DNA of 64,000 nt from Cupriavidus taiwanensis. Its GTDB lineage: Bacteria > Pseudomonadota > Gammaproteobacteria > Burkholderiales > Burkholderiaceae. The notes under the pieces are model-generated. The model was not told the DNA's origin and made no database searches. It worked only from the letters and a program-made list of their open reading frames with translations. How positions within the stretch are numbered: the stretch's first letter is position 1; each line of letters starts with the position of its first letter. The position numbers were made by a program, and so were the translations under genes. This document shows, piece after piece, positions 45,099 to 54,499 of this stretch. Location of the stretch: the NCBI RefSeq assembly GCF_900250075.1, contig NZ_LT977071.1, positions 2,623,901 through 2,687,900 of the forward strand. Direction: 5' to 3'.

Positions 45099-46403
45099 AT
45101 GGACGACGCCTTCAAGCAAAGCGCCCTCGCCTACCACTGCATCCCAACCCCCGGAAAGATCTCGGTCACGCCGACCAAACCCCTCGGCAACCAGCACGAC
45201 CTGGCGCTGGCCTACTCGCCTGGCGTGGCCGCCGCCTGCGAGGCCATCCACGCCGAGCCCCTGGACGCCCGGCACTACACCGCCCGCAACAACCTCGTCG
45301 GCGTGATCACCAACGGCACGGCGGTGCTCGGACTGGGCAACCTCGGGCCGCTCGCCGCCAAGCCCGTCATGGAAGGCAAGGCCTGCCTGTTCAAGCTGTT
45401 CGCGGATATCGATGTGTTCGACCTGGAGCTGGCGGAGACGGACCCTGGCAAGCTCGTCGAAGCCATCGCGATGCTGGAGCCGACCTTCGGCGGCATCAAC
45501 CTCGAAGACATCAAGGCCCCGGAGTGCTTCCACGTCGAACAGGCGCTGCGCCAGCGGATGCAGATCCCGGTGTTCCACGACGACCAGCATGGCACCGCCA
45601 TCATCGCCGCCGCGGCGATCCTGAATGGCCTCAAGGTGGCCGGCAAGTCGATCGACCGCGTCAGGCTGGTGTGCTCCGGGGCCGGCGCCGCCGCGCTGGC
45701 GTGCCTGGACCTGCTGGTCAGCCTTGGGCTGCCGCGCGGGCACATCGCCGTGCTGGATTCGCGCGGCGTCATCCTGACGGACCGGCAAGCGCTAGATCCC
45801 AGCAAGCGCCGCTTCGCGCAGGAACCTGCCATCTACGCAGCGCGAGCCCTGGGCGAGGCGCTGGAAGATGCCGACGTGTTCCTGGGCTGCTCCAGTGCGG
45901 GGGTGCTCAAGCCTGCCATGCTGCGCGGCATGCGCGAGAAGCCGCTGATCCTGGCCCTGGCCAACCCCGAACCTGAAATCCGCCCGGAAGCGGCGCGCCA
46001 GGCGCGACCGGACTGCCTGATCGCAACGGGCCGCTCCGACTACCCCAACCAGGTCAACAACGTGCTGTGCTTCCCGTTCATCTTCCGGGGCGCGCTCGAT
46101 GTCGGTGCGACCACCATCACCGAATCGATGAAGCTGGCTTGCGTACACGCGCTGGCTGCGTTGGCCGAAGAGGCGCCCGGGCCCGAAGTCGCCGCCGCCT
46201 ACCCCGGCAAGTCCCTGGTATTCGGCCCCGACTACCTGATCCCTACGCCGTTCGATCCGCGCCTGATCACCCGCCTGGCACCGGCAGTGGCCCAGGCGGC
46301 CGCCGACGCCGGCGTGGCGCGACGCCCGATCCAGGACATGGCGGCCTATCGCGCGCACCTGGCGGCGCGCCGCCGGCAAGTTTTTCCACACCACACCAAC
46401 TGA
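45099..46403 (+). CDS. NAD(P)-dependent malic enzyme, short form
   Basis: 434-residue enzyme that decarboxylates malate to pyruvate with NAD(P)H formation. [15 protein letters not shown], the catalytic Lys region [20 protein letters not shown] and [20 protein letters not shown], the latter with metal ligands, are present; [13 protein letters not shown] is the cofactor loop. The phosphotransacetylase-like C-terminal domain common in proteobacterial MaeB is absent. It ends the orotate run: fumarate from aspartase can reach pyruvate through fumarase and this enzyme, returning reducing power. Confidence 0.9.
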   Translation: MDDAFKQSALAYHCIPTPGKISVTPTKPLGNQHDLALAYSPGVAAACEAIHAEPLDARHYTARNNLVGVITNGTAVLGLGNLGPLAAKPVMEGKACLFKLFADIDVFDLELAETDPGKLVEAIAMLEPTFGGINLEDIKAPECFHVEQALRQRMQIPVFHDDQHGTAIIAAAAILNGLKVAGKSIDRVRLVCSGAGAAALACLDLLVSLGLPRGHIAVLDSRGVILTDRQALDPSKRRFAQEPAIYAARALGEALEDADVFLGCSSAGVLKPAMLRGMREKPLILALANPEPEIRPEAARQARPDCLIATGRSDYPNQVNNVLCFPFIFRGALDVGATTITESMKLACVHALAALAEEAPGPEVAAAYPGKSLVFGPDYLIPTPFDPRLITRLAPAVAQAAADAGVARRPIQDMAAYRAHLAARRRQVFPHHTN

Positions 46404-46422
46404 AAACAAGCTGGAGGAGACC

Positions 46423-47490
46423 ATGCAACGAAAACACTCGGCCCTGGCAGCGGCCGCCATGGCCGCGAGCCTTGGACACCCGGCCCTGGCCCAATCCGGC
46501 GTCACCCTGTATGGCCAGGTCGACGCCTTCGTCGGCAGCACCCGCGCCTCGGGCGGCGAGCGCACGGCCATCGTCGGCGCGGGCGGCATGCAGACTTCCT
46601 ACTGGGGCATGCGCGGCACCGAAGATCTCGGTAACGGGCTCAAGGCGATATTCGACCTGAACGGGTTCTACCGCGTCGACACGGGGCGCTTCGGCCGTTC
46701 CGACAGCGACGGCTTCCTGACCCGCAGCGCCTATGCCGGGCTGCAATCATCGAAGTACGGCACGGTTCGGCTCGGGCGCAATACCACGCCATATTTCCTG
46801 TCGACGATCCTGTTCAATCCGCTGGTCGATTCCTACAACTTTGGACCGTCGATCTTCCATACCTATAGGACGGCGACCGATGGACGCGTGTTCGATCCCG
46901 GGATCATCGGTGACTCCGGATGGTCGAACTCGGTCGTGTACTCCTCGCCAACCGCCGGCGGCCTGACGGTGAACCTGATCTACGCGTTTGGCGAGCAGCC
47001 GGGCAGCAACGGCCAGAACAAATGGGGTGGCAACCTAACCTGGTTCAACGGCGCCTTCGCCGCGACGGCCGCCTTCCAGCAGGTCAGGTTCAACACCGTC
47101 CCCGGCGACGTGACAGCGCCCGCGGCCCTCGCCGGCTTCGACAAGCAGACGGCGGCGCAGCTGGGCGTGACCTATGACTTCGGTGTCGCCAAGCTGTTCG
47201 GGCAGGCACAGTACATCCGCACCGCCATCAACGGCGCCCAGGGCGATATCCGGCATGCGAACGGCCAGGTCGGCGCGTCGATTGCGGTCGGGGCGGGCAG
47301 TGTGCTGGCCTCCTACGCCTATGGCAACACACGCAACGATGTGGCGGGAATGGGCCGGCATACGGCCGGCATCGCCTATGACTACAACTTGTCAAAGCGG
47401 ACCGATCTGTATGCCGCGTATTTCTATGACCGCGTAACAGGGCGGCCGCATGCCGAGACCATAGGGGCCGGCATGCGGCATCGGTTCTAG
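46423..47490 (+). CDS. Gram-negative porin (OmpC-like), downstream of the orotate genes
   Basis: 355-residue outer-membrane porin. A signal peptide of about 24 residues ends at ALAQ; the mature part starts SGVTLYGQVDAFVGS and ends in AGMRHRF with the terminal Phe. GGAGGAGACC precedes the ATG, 19 bases after the malic enzyme stop, so it is probably co-transcribed and may admit the operon's substrate through the outer membrane. Confidence 0.92.
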   Translation: MQRKHSALAAAAMAASLGHPALAQSGVTLYGQVDAFVGSTRASGGERTAIVGAGGMQTSYWGMRGTEDLGNGLKAIFDLNGFYRVDTGRFGRSDSDGFLTRSAYAGLQSSKYGTVRLGRNTTPYFLSTILFNPLVDSYNFGPSIFHTYRTATDGRVFDPGIIGDSGWSNSVVYSSPTAGGLTVNLIYAFGEQPGSNGQNKWGGNLTWFNGAFAATAAFQQVRFNTVPGDVTAPAALAGFDKQTAAQLGVTYDFGVAKLFGQAQYIRTAINGAQGDIRHANGQVGASIAVGAGSVLASYAYGNTRNDVAGMGRHTAGIAYDYNLSKRTDLYAAYFYDRVTGRPHAETIGAGMRHRF

Positions 47491-47539
47491 GGTCATTACC
47501 GCCGCGGAATCCGCCACTCCCGCCGCGCCGTCCGCCGGC

Positions 47540-48568
47540 TCAATCGAGCGTGATGGCTTCGCGCTGGATCACCGCCGTCCAGTTGCCTTCCTCCCTTGCC
47601 ACGCGCTTCGCGAAATTGGCCGGATCTAGCATCACGACATCGCCTTGCTGGCCCAGCGCTGTCTTGGCCTTGCTGTCCTCGAGCAGCCCCTGCGCGACCG
47701 CATGGAGCTTCTGGACGATCTGCGGCGGCGTGCCGGCCGGTACCAGCATGCCGATCCAGAAGGTCACGTCGAAGGGCGAGATGCCAAGCTCCTCCAGCGT
47801 TGGCACATCCGGCAACTGCGCCATGCGCTTCGGTGCGCTGACGGCGAGGGGCTTGAGCTTGCCGGCCTTGATCTGAGGCAGCGCCGTCCAGGTATCGAAG
47901 GCCGTATCCAGCTCACCGCTGATCACGGCCAGTTGCGCCTGTGCCGCGGACTTGTACGGAATGTGCGTGGTCTTGATCCTGGTGCGGTTGTTCAGCATGG
48001 CAAAGCTGAGATGCGCGATATTGCCCGGCCCGGCCGAGCCATAGCTGACCTTGCCGGGATGCTGCGTCGCGTAGCGCACCAGCTCCGGCACCGAACCGAC
48101 CCCGTTCTTCTGCGACCAGTCAGGGTTGGTGACGAGGATGAAAGGCGCCTCGAGGACCAGGGTGACCGGCGTGAAGTCCTTCGGCGAATAGGTGCCCTTC
48201 TTGTAGATCTGCGGGTTGATGGTGATGCTGCTGGAGTTGGTCACCAGCAAGGTATAGCCGTCGGGCGCAGCCTTGGCGACCTCGCCCACGCCGATCAGTC
48301 CGTTCGCGCCCGCCTTGTTTTCCACTACCACAGGCTGGCCGAGGGACTTGGTCAGCCGCTCCGAAAGAACCCGGGCCACGGTATCCGTGAACGACCCCGC
48401 CGGAAAGGGAACGATCATCCGGATCGGCTTGTTGGGCCAGCCCGCATTCTGCGCCGCGGCCGGCGCGGCCATCGTCGTGGCCAGGATGCCAAGCGCGGCC
48501 GCCGCCACGCTGAGTTTGCCGGCCTTTGCGCCTGCCTGGCAGCGCTGGATCCATGTCGGTTTGTTCAT
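47540..48568 (-). CDS. Bug/TctC-family periplasmic solute receptor
   Basis: 342-residue receptor of the tripartite tricarboxylate transporter type. The signal peptide ends near APAAAQ; WPNKPIRMIVPFPAGSFTDTVARVLSE and VVVENKAGANGLIGVGEVAKAAPDGYTLL are the family's anchor sequences. It is the last gene of the minus-strand carboxylase/CoA-transferase operon and probably captures its carboxylate substrate. No TctA/TctB membrane partner is encoded nearby. Confidence 0.92.
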   Translation of the reverse strand: MNKPTWIQRCQAGAKAGKLSVAAAALGILATTMAAPAAAQNAGWPNKPIRMIVPFPAGSFTDTVARVLSERLTKSLGQPVVVENKAGANGLIGVGEVAKAAPDGYTLLVTNSSSITINPQIYKKGTYSPKDFTPVTLVLEAPFILVTNPDWSQKNGVGSVPELVRYATQHPGKVSYGSAGPGNIAHLSFAMLNNRTRIKTTHIPYKSAAQAQLAVISGELDTAFDTWTALPQIKAGKLKPLAVSAPKRMAQLPDVPTLEELGISPFDVTFWIGMLVPAGTPPQIVQKLHAVAQGLLEDSKAKTALGQQGDVVMLDPANFAKRVAREEGNWTAVIQREAITLD

Positions 48569-48610
48569 GTCGTCTCCGTATCGTGAATGGTGTGCTGAAT
48601 GCTTGCCGGC

Positions 48611-51082
48611 CTATGTCGTTTCCTTCGCGTGCTTTGGTTTCGCGACGGTGCCGGTGATGCCCTGTTGTGCCAGGAGTGCGATCCGGTCCGCGCTGAGCCC
48701 AAGCACGCGGCGCAGCACCGTTTCGGTGTGTTCGCCCAGCGTTGGCGCGACATGGCGGATGGGCACGGGGTCCGGCCCGGTCCTGAACCAAGCGGTGCTG
48801 GCTGTGTAGGTGCCGATGTGGGCGCGCTCGACTTCGCGCCAGAACCCGCGCGCGCGCAGGTGGGGGTCCTGCAGCACCTGCGACATGGGCCGCACCACGC
48901 CCGCGGCGATTCGGGCCTGTTGCAGCTGGTGCATTGCCGCTTCGGCGTCGCGGACCACGCACCAGGACTTGATCGCCTGCTCGATCCTGTCCGCCTCGGC
49001 GCGCCGTCCCGCGGCCTGCGCCAGGCGGGGATCGGCGGCAAGGTCCGCCCGGCCGAGCGCCCCGCACAGCGCGGGCCAGTCCGCATCGGTCACCGTCAGC
49101 ACGATCCATGCATCGTCGCCTGCGCAACGGAAGCACCCATGCGGCGAATGCATCGGATGGCGATTGCCCTGCCGCGGCGACACGGCGCCGGTGACGGATT
49201 GCTCCAGCATGAACGGTGCGGCCATCGGCAGCATCGCCTCTACCTGCGACAGGTTGATGTGCCGCCCCTGCCCCGTCGTCTGCTGCGCAAACAGCGCAAG
49301 CAGGATCGCCGCGCCGCCGTTCAGGCCGCCGACGGGATCGCCATAGGCGTACGACGTCATGGCCGGCGGACCATCCGGGTGGCCCGTGTACAGCGGCAGC
49401 CCGCTGGCCTGCTCGAGCGTGCCGCCGTACGCACGGGTATTGCTCCACGCGTTGCCGAGTCCGAAGGCCGGCATCGACAGCATCACCAGCCGTTCGTTCC
49501 TGGCGCGCAGTGCTTCGTAGTCCAGGCCGAGCTTTGGCAGGACCTCGGCGGAGTAATTCTCGATGACCGCGTCGGCGCTTTCGACCAGCTGCAGCAGCAA
49601 CTGCTTGCCTTCGGGGCGCGTCAGGTCCAGCGTGATCCCCAGCTTGTTGCGGTTCATCAGGTTGAAGTTCGAGTTCTTCTCGTACAGCCTGTCCCGATAG
49701 AACGCCTCGGTGAAATTGGCACCGCGCCACCAGTCGGGATAGCCGGTGCTCTCGACCTTGATGATCTCCGCGCCAAAGTCGGCCAGCGTCCGCGCCGCCA
49801 GCGGCCCCGCCCAGCCCATGGTCAGGTCGACGACGCGAATGCCCTGCAGCGGCAAGCGCTCGCCGGCCGTGCGCCTGAGGCTCAGGCGCGGGCGATGATC
49901 CAGTCCCGCGGTGCGGTAGTGCAGGTCATGCGCGCCCTTCGCCGGCGCATTGCCGCCGGGCAGCGGCCCCGCCGCATCGAGGCGCAGCGGCACCACCGGG
50001 CCCTCGAACGAGGCGCCGCCCACGGCGACCGGCACGAAAGCGCCGCGCTGCCGGTGCACTGCCTGGCCAAGCAGGGTCTCCATGGTCGGCACGATCACGG
50101 CCGGATGCTTCTTGTCGCCCAGGATCTCGAACCACTGCCGCGCCGTGCGCGTCAGGAAGGCAGGCCTCAGCAGCGCGTCGATCTCGTCGGCGCGTTCCAT
50201 CCGTTCCGGGCCGCTGGCGTAGCGTGGATCGCTGCCGAGGTCCGGACGCCCGATGGCCTCGCACAGGCCCTTCCACTGCGGCAGCGTGTGCGTAAAGATG
50301 CCGATCCACCCTTCGGCGGTCTGGTAGATCCCGGCCGGATGCGTGCCGCAGAACCGGTTGACGCCAAGGCGCCGCAGCGGATGGCGCTGGTCCTGCACCA
50401 TGCCCGCTTCCATCTCGACCACGCCGAAGACCGCTTCGTGGGCGCTCAGCACATAGCGGCGGCTGCCCTGCCCGCTTCCGATCAGCGCCGCGACGGCGGC
50501 CGAGAATGCGCTCAGCCCGACCACGATCGCCGACTGCACGTCGTGCGGCATGTGCGGCGGCCCCTCCGCGGGGCCGCTGCCGTGCACGGCGCCGGCGAGC
50601 GCGCGGCACACGGCTTCGGCGCCGGCGTAATGGCTGTACGGCCCGCTCTCGCCGAACCAGGTCAGTGCCACCTCGATCGGCTCGTGCCGTTGCGTGTCGC
50701 CGGTCGCCCGCTGCCAGACCGGGGTGCCGAGAATGCCAGGGCCTTCAGCCAGCGCACGGGCGTCCAGCACCACGTCGCACGTCAGCGCCAGCTGCGCCAG
50801 CCACGCGGCGTCTTCTACGTCCCGGTCGTCGGTGGCAACGCTTCGCTTGTTGGTATTCAGCCACGCAAACAACGCGCTTTCCGGCTGGCCGGCATCCGCT
50901 GCGCTGACCAGCGGCGGCATCCGCCGCCACGCGTCGCCGGCGGGGCTTTCGACCTTGATGACTTCGGCGCCGAAGTCGGCAAACAGCTTGCCCGCGTACG
51001 CCAGCGCCGGGCCGCTGCCGACCTCGAGCACGCGCAAGCCGCCCAGCGCCAGCTGCGCCGGGTCAAACCCATGCTTCATCAT
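48611..51082 (-). CDS. Tandem-domain CaiB/BaiF CoA-transferase
   Basis: 823-residue protein with two complete class III CoA-transferase domains in one chain; single-domain members are about 400 residues. Domain 1 opens GGLRVLEVGSGPALAYAGKLFADFGAEVIKVE. Domain 2 starts near 410 with LQGIRVVDLTMGWAGPLAARTLADFGAEIIKVE. Each has the swivel region typical of the family. Class III enzymes act as interlocked dimers, so the fusion may make one intramolecular heterodimer. ATG 51082 follows AGAGGG. It lies between the fused carboxylase and the Bug receptor. Confidence 0.88.
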   Translation of the reverse strand: MMKHGFDPAQLALGGLRVLEVGSGPALAYAGKLFADFGAEVIKVESPAGDAWRRMPPLVSAADAGQPESALFAWLNTNKRSVATDDRDVEDAAWLAQLALTCDVVLDARALAEGPGILGTPVWQRATGDTQRHEPIEVALTWFGESGPYSHYAGAEAVCRALAGAVHGSGPAEGPPHMPHDVQSAIVVGLSAFSAAVAALIGSGQGSRRYVLSAHEAVFGVVEMEAGMVQDQRHPLRRLGVNRFCGTHPAGIYQTAEGWIGIFTHTLPQWKGLCEAIGRPDLGSDPRYASGPERMERADEIDALLRPAFLTRTARQWFEILGDKKHPAVIVPTMETLLGQAVHRQRGAFVPVAVGGASFEGPVVPLRLDAAGPLPGGNAPAKGAHDLHYRTAGLDHRPRLSLRRTAGERLPLQGIRVVDLTMGWAGPLAARTLADFGAEIIKVESTGYPDWWRGANFTEAFYRDRLYEKNSNFNLMNRNKLGITLDLTRPEGKQLLLQLVESADAVIENYSAEVLPKLGLDYEALRARNERLVMLSMPAFGLGNAWSNTRAYGGTLEQASGLPLYTGHPDGPPAMTSYAYGDPVGGLNGGAAILLALFAQQTTGQGRHINLSQVEAMLPMAAPFMLEQSVTGAVSPRQGNRHPMHSPHGCFRCAGDDAWIVLTVTDADWPALCGALGRADLAADPRLAQAAGRRAEADRIEQAIKSWCVVRDAEAAMHQLQQARIAAGVVRPMSQVLQDPHLRARGFWREVERAHIGTYTASTAWFRTGPDPVPIRHVAPTLGEHTETVLRRVLGLSADRIALLAQQGITGTVAKPKHAKETT

Positions 51083-51127
51083 GGAACCCTCTTGTGCTGT
51101 GTGCAGCGATTGGTCGGGCACGGTGCT

Positions 51128-54100
51128 TTACCACGCATCGATGAATCCGCGGCGCTCCCTGCGGCCGCGCAAGTCCGCCGAGGCGATGCCCTGGGCGATC
51201 CACTTGCGGGTCTGCGCGGGGTCGATCACCGCATCGATCTCGACCGCGGCCGCGGTGTTGATCGCGTGGCCGCGCTCGTAGGACTGGGCCACCAGCCTGT
51301 CGAACAGCGCCTTGCGCTCGGGACCATCCGGCACGGCCTCGAGCTCCTTCTTGAACCCCAGCCTGACCGCGCCCTCCAGACCCATCGGCCCGAATTCGCC
51401 GGTCGGCCATGACACGGTAAAACTTGCCGAGCGGAAGCCACCGCCCGCCATGGCCATCGCACCCAGGCCATAGCCCTTGCGCAGCGTCACCGCCAGCAAC
51501 GCGACCCGCAGCTTGGCCGCCGTCAGGAACATGCGCGACACGTGCCGCACCTGCGCCCGGGCCTCGCATTCCGGACCCACCATGAACCCCGGGGTGTCGA
51601 TCAGCGAGATGATCGGCAGGCCGTGCGCGTCGCACAGCTGCATGAAGCGCGACGCCTTGTCCGCGGCGTCCGCATCGATGGCGCCGCCAAGGTGATAGGG
51701 GTTGTTGGCCATGATGCCGACGGGCTGGCCTTCCACGCGGGCCAGCGCGGTGTGGATGCCCGCGCCGAAGCCGGCGCGCAGCATCAGCACGCTGCCGACG
51801 TCGGCGATGCCCTCGATGGCCTTGCGGGTGTCGTACACGCGCAGCCGGTTCTCCGGCACGACATGGCGCAGCGCCAGCGCTTGCGGCGCGCTCCAGTGTT
51901 CCACGCGCCCCTGGAACATCGACAGGTAGTGCTTCGCCGCCTGCACGGCCTGGGCCTCGTTGTCGACCAGGATATCGACCACGCCGTTGGCAACCTGCAC
52001 CGATGCGGGACCGACCTCCTCCGGACGGAAGACGCCGAGGCCGCCGCCTTCGATCATGGCCGGACCCGCCATGCCGATATTGGCCGACTTGTCGGCAATG
52101 ATGACGTCGCAGCAGCCAACGAAGGCCGCGTTGCCGGCGAAGCAGCGCCCCGAGACAATGCCCACCACCGGCACATTGCCGCTCAGCTCGGCAAAGGCGG
52201 CGAACGACGGCTGGTACAGCCCGGACACCGAAGGGAAATCCACGTCCCCGGGCCGGCCGCCACCGCCTTCGCCGAACAGCACCAGCGGCAGCTCGTCGCG
52301 CAGCGCCACCTCGACGATGCGGTCGGTCTTGATGTGGTTGCGCTTGCCCTGCGTGCCGGCCATCACCGTGGCGTCGTAGGCCATCACCGCGCTGCGTGCC
52401 CGCTCCTTGCCCACCAGTTCGCCGTTGATATGGCCAATGCCGGTGATCAGGCCATCGGCCGGGGTGTTGACGATCAGGTCCTGCTGGCTGCGGCGCGAAG
52501 CCTGCGCGGCAAGCGCCAGCGCCCCGTATTCGACAAAGGTATCCGGATCGCACAGGTCGGCAACGTTCTCGCGCGCGGTGCGCTGGCCGCGCGAGCGGCG
52601 CCTGGCGACGGCATCGGGGCGCGCGGCGTCATCCAGGTAGGCATGCCGGTCCAGCACGCGCTGCAGGTCCGCGCGGATCGCATCGGGATCGGCCTGCTGC
52701 GCGGCGGCCACGGCGATGCCATCGGCCTCGAGCTGCTCCAGCACGATCAGCACCTGGTTTTCCGCAGCCAGCGCGCCCGGCTCCAGCCGCAGGTCGACCA
52801 CGCGCCCGCCGCATTCGGCGACGATGGCGTGCTCCATCTTCATGGCGTCGAGCACCGCAACCGTCTGGCCGGGCTTGACGATTTCGTCCAGCGCGACGCC
52901 AATCTCCACCACCCTGCCCGTCAGCGGCGCACGGACCGCCACCAGGCCCTCGCCGATTTCCTCTTCCGCATCGGCGGGGCGCGGCGCGTGCGCCTGCGCA
53001 GCACGAGCCGCGCCGCCCAGCAAGGCTTCGTGCGCGCGTCCGGCCTGCGCCATGGCCTCCGCCGCCGCAGTCAGTTCGTGCACGATCGCCTCGAAGTGCC
53101 GGGTATGGACGTCCTGCGCGAGGAAATCGGCGCGCTGCACCAGCGCACGCAGCAGGTGGAGGTTGGTCGGCACGCCGGCGATGCGGAACTCCGCCAGGCT
53201 GCGCTGCAGGCGCCGTACCGCCGCGTCGAATTTCGGCGCTGCGCTGGTGACGATCAGCTTGGCCAGCAGGGTGTCGAAATTGGGCGACGGTTCATAGCCG
53301 GTGTAGCCATGGGAATCGACGCGAACGTCCGGGCCCGAAGGCGGATCGAAGCGCTCCAGCCGGCCGTGTGCGGGACGCGCCAGGCCCTGTGCATCGGTCA
53401 TCTCCGCATTGATGCGCACCTGGATGGCATAGCCGCGGGCTTGCGGCGGCGCAGCGGGATCCAGGCCGAGATCGGCGAGCGCCTGCCCCGCGGCGATACC
53501 GATCTGCAGCGCGACCAGGTCGACGCCGGTGACCTGCTCGGTGATGGTGTGCTCGACCTGCAAGCGCGGATTGGCTTCGATGAAGACAAAGTCCTTCTGC
53601 TCGCCCGATTCGGTTTCCTCGACCAGGAACTCGAAAGTGCCCAGGCTCTGGTAGTTGACGCGGCGCGCCAGCCTGAGCGCCGCCTTGATGATCTGCTCGC
53701 GCAGCTGCGGCTTCAGCACCGGGCTGGGGGCAATCTCGACCAGCTTCTGGAAGCGGCGCTGCAGGGTGCAATCGCGTTCGCCGAGGGCAATCACGTGCGC
53801 GCCGTCGCCGGCGATCTGCACTTCGATATGGCGCGCGCGCGCAACCAGCCGCTCGGCGTAGACGGCATCGATGCCAAAGGCCGAGCCCGCCTCGGAACGG
53901 CAGCGCGCATAGGCTTCGGCCAGGTCTTCGCGCCGGCGTACCACGCGCATGCCGCGACCGCCGCCACCGCCGACCGCCTTGATCACCACGCCCGCGCCGC
54001 CTTGCTGGTCGAAGAAACTGGCGATGTCTTCCAGCGAGGCCGCGCCGCGCGTCGCCGGCATGACCGGCACGTCGCTGTCGGCCGCCAGTTCAAGCGCTCG

Positions 54101-54445
54101 CCCCTTGTCGCCGAACAGCGCGAGCTGCTCGACGGTGGGGCCGATAAAGCGGATGCCGGTGTCCTCGCAGGCCTGGGCAAAGTCCGCCCGTTCGCTGAGG
54201 AAGCCATAGCCCGGATGGATCGCATCGCAGCCGCATGCCTTGGCCGCGGCGATGATGCCTGCCATGTCGAGGTACGCCGCCGGCCCTGCGCCGTCGAGGG
54301 CGACGGCCTCGTCGGCCAGGATCCGGTGCAGCGCGCCCTGGTCGTCCTGCGAATAGACCGACACGGTCCCGATCTCGAGATCGCGTGCGGCGCGCAGCAC
54401 GCGCAGCGCGATCTCCCCTCGATTGGCGATCAACAGCTTCTTCAA
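51128..54445 (-). CDS. Fused biotin carboxylase-BCCP-carboxyltransferase
   Basis: 1105-residue acyl-CoA carboxylase with all three functions in one chain. The biotin carboxylase domain (about 1-450) starts KKLLIANRGEIALRVLRA and has GGGGGRGMRVV and the MVEH-like IEANPRLQVEHTITE. The biotinyl domain near 510-590 has the AMKM motif for biotin attachment. A carboxyltransferase domain (about 610-1105) includes SGRCFAGNAAFVGCCD and LIDTPGFMVGPECE. The start is TTG at 54445 after GAGGAGACTG. It is encoded with a separate carboxyltransferase gene, so two CT subunits accompany one biotin source. Substrate unknown. Confidence 0.9.
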   Translation of the reverse strand: MKKLLIANRGEIALRVLRAARDLEIGTVSVYSQDDQGALHRILADEAVALDGAGPAAYLDMAGIIAAAKACGCDAIHPGYGFLSERADFAQACEDTGIRFIGPTVEQLALFGDKGRALELAADSDVPVMPATRGAASLEDIASFFDQQGGAGVVIKAVGGGGGRGMRVVRRREDLAEAYARCRSEAGSAFGIDAVYAERLVARARHIEVQIAGDGAHVIALGERDCTLQRRFQKLVEIAPSPVLKPQLREQIIKAALRLARRVNYQSLGTFEFLVEETESGEQKDFVFIEANPRLQVEHTITEQVTGVDLVALQIGIAAGQALADLGLDPAAPPQARGYAIQVRINAEMTDAQGLARPAHGRLERFDPPSGPDVRVDSHGYTGYEPSPNFDTLLAKLIVTSAAPKFDAAVRRLQRSLAEFRIAGVPTNLHLLRALVQRADFLAQDVHTRHFEAIVHELTAAAEAMAQAGRAHEALLGGAARAAQAHAPRPADAEEEIGEGLVAVRAPLTGRVVEIGVALDEIVKPGQTVAVLDAMKMEHAIVAECGGRVVDLRLEPGALAAENQVLIVLEQLEADGIAVAAAQQADPDAIRADLQRVLDRHAYLDDAARPDAVARRRSRGQRTARENVADLCDPDTFVEYGALALAAQASRRSQQDLIVNTPADGLITGIGHINGELVGKERARSAVMAYDATVMAGTQGKRNHIKTDRIVEVALRDELPLVLFGEGGGGRPGDVDFPSVSGLYQPSFAAFAELSGNVPVVGIVSGRCFAGNAAFVGCCDVIIADKSANIGMAGPAMIEGGGLGVFRPEEVGPASVQVANGVVDILVDNEAQAVQAAKHYLSMFQGRVEHWSAPQALALRHVVPENRLRVYDTRKAIEGIADVGSVLMLRAGFGAGIHTALARVEGQPVGIMANNPYHLGGAIDADAADKASRFMQLCDAHGLPIISLIDTPGFMVGPECEARAQVRHVSRMFLTAAKLRVALLAVTLRKGYGLGAMAMAGGGFRSASFTVSWPTGEFGPMGLEGAVRLGFKKELEAVPDGPERKALFDRLVAQSYERGHAINTAAAVEIDAVIDPAQTRKWIAQGIASADLRGRRERRGFIDAW

Positions 54446-54499
54446 TGCAGTCTCCTCTCTGTAATTCGATGTCCGTGGGTGCCCGAGTCCAGCGCGCGC

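Noticed and set aside
36315..47490. Reading the M20 hydrolase as allantoate amidohydrolase and the locus as purine (allantoin) degradation
   Set aside because: No allantoinase, ureidoglycolate or glyoxylate genes are present, whereas both flanking genes act on dihydroorotate.
36315..47490. Reading the cluster as the de novo pyrimidine biosynthesis operon
   Set aside because: carAB, pyrB and pyrF are missing, and a carbamoylase, aspartase, malic enzyme, uptake carrier and porin have no place in synthesis.
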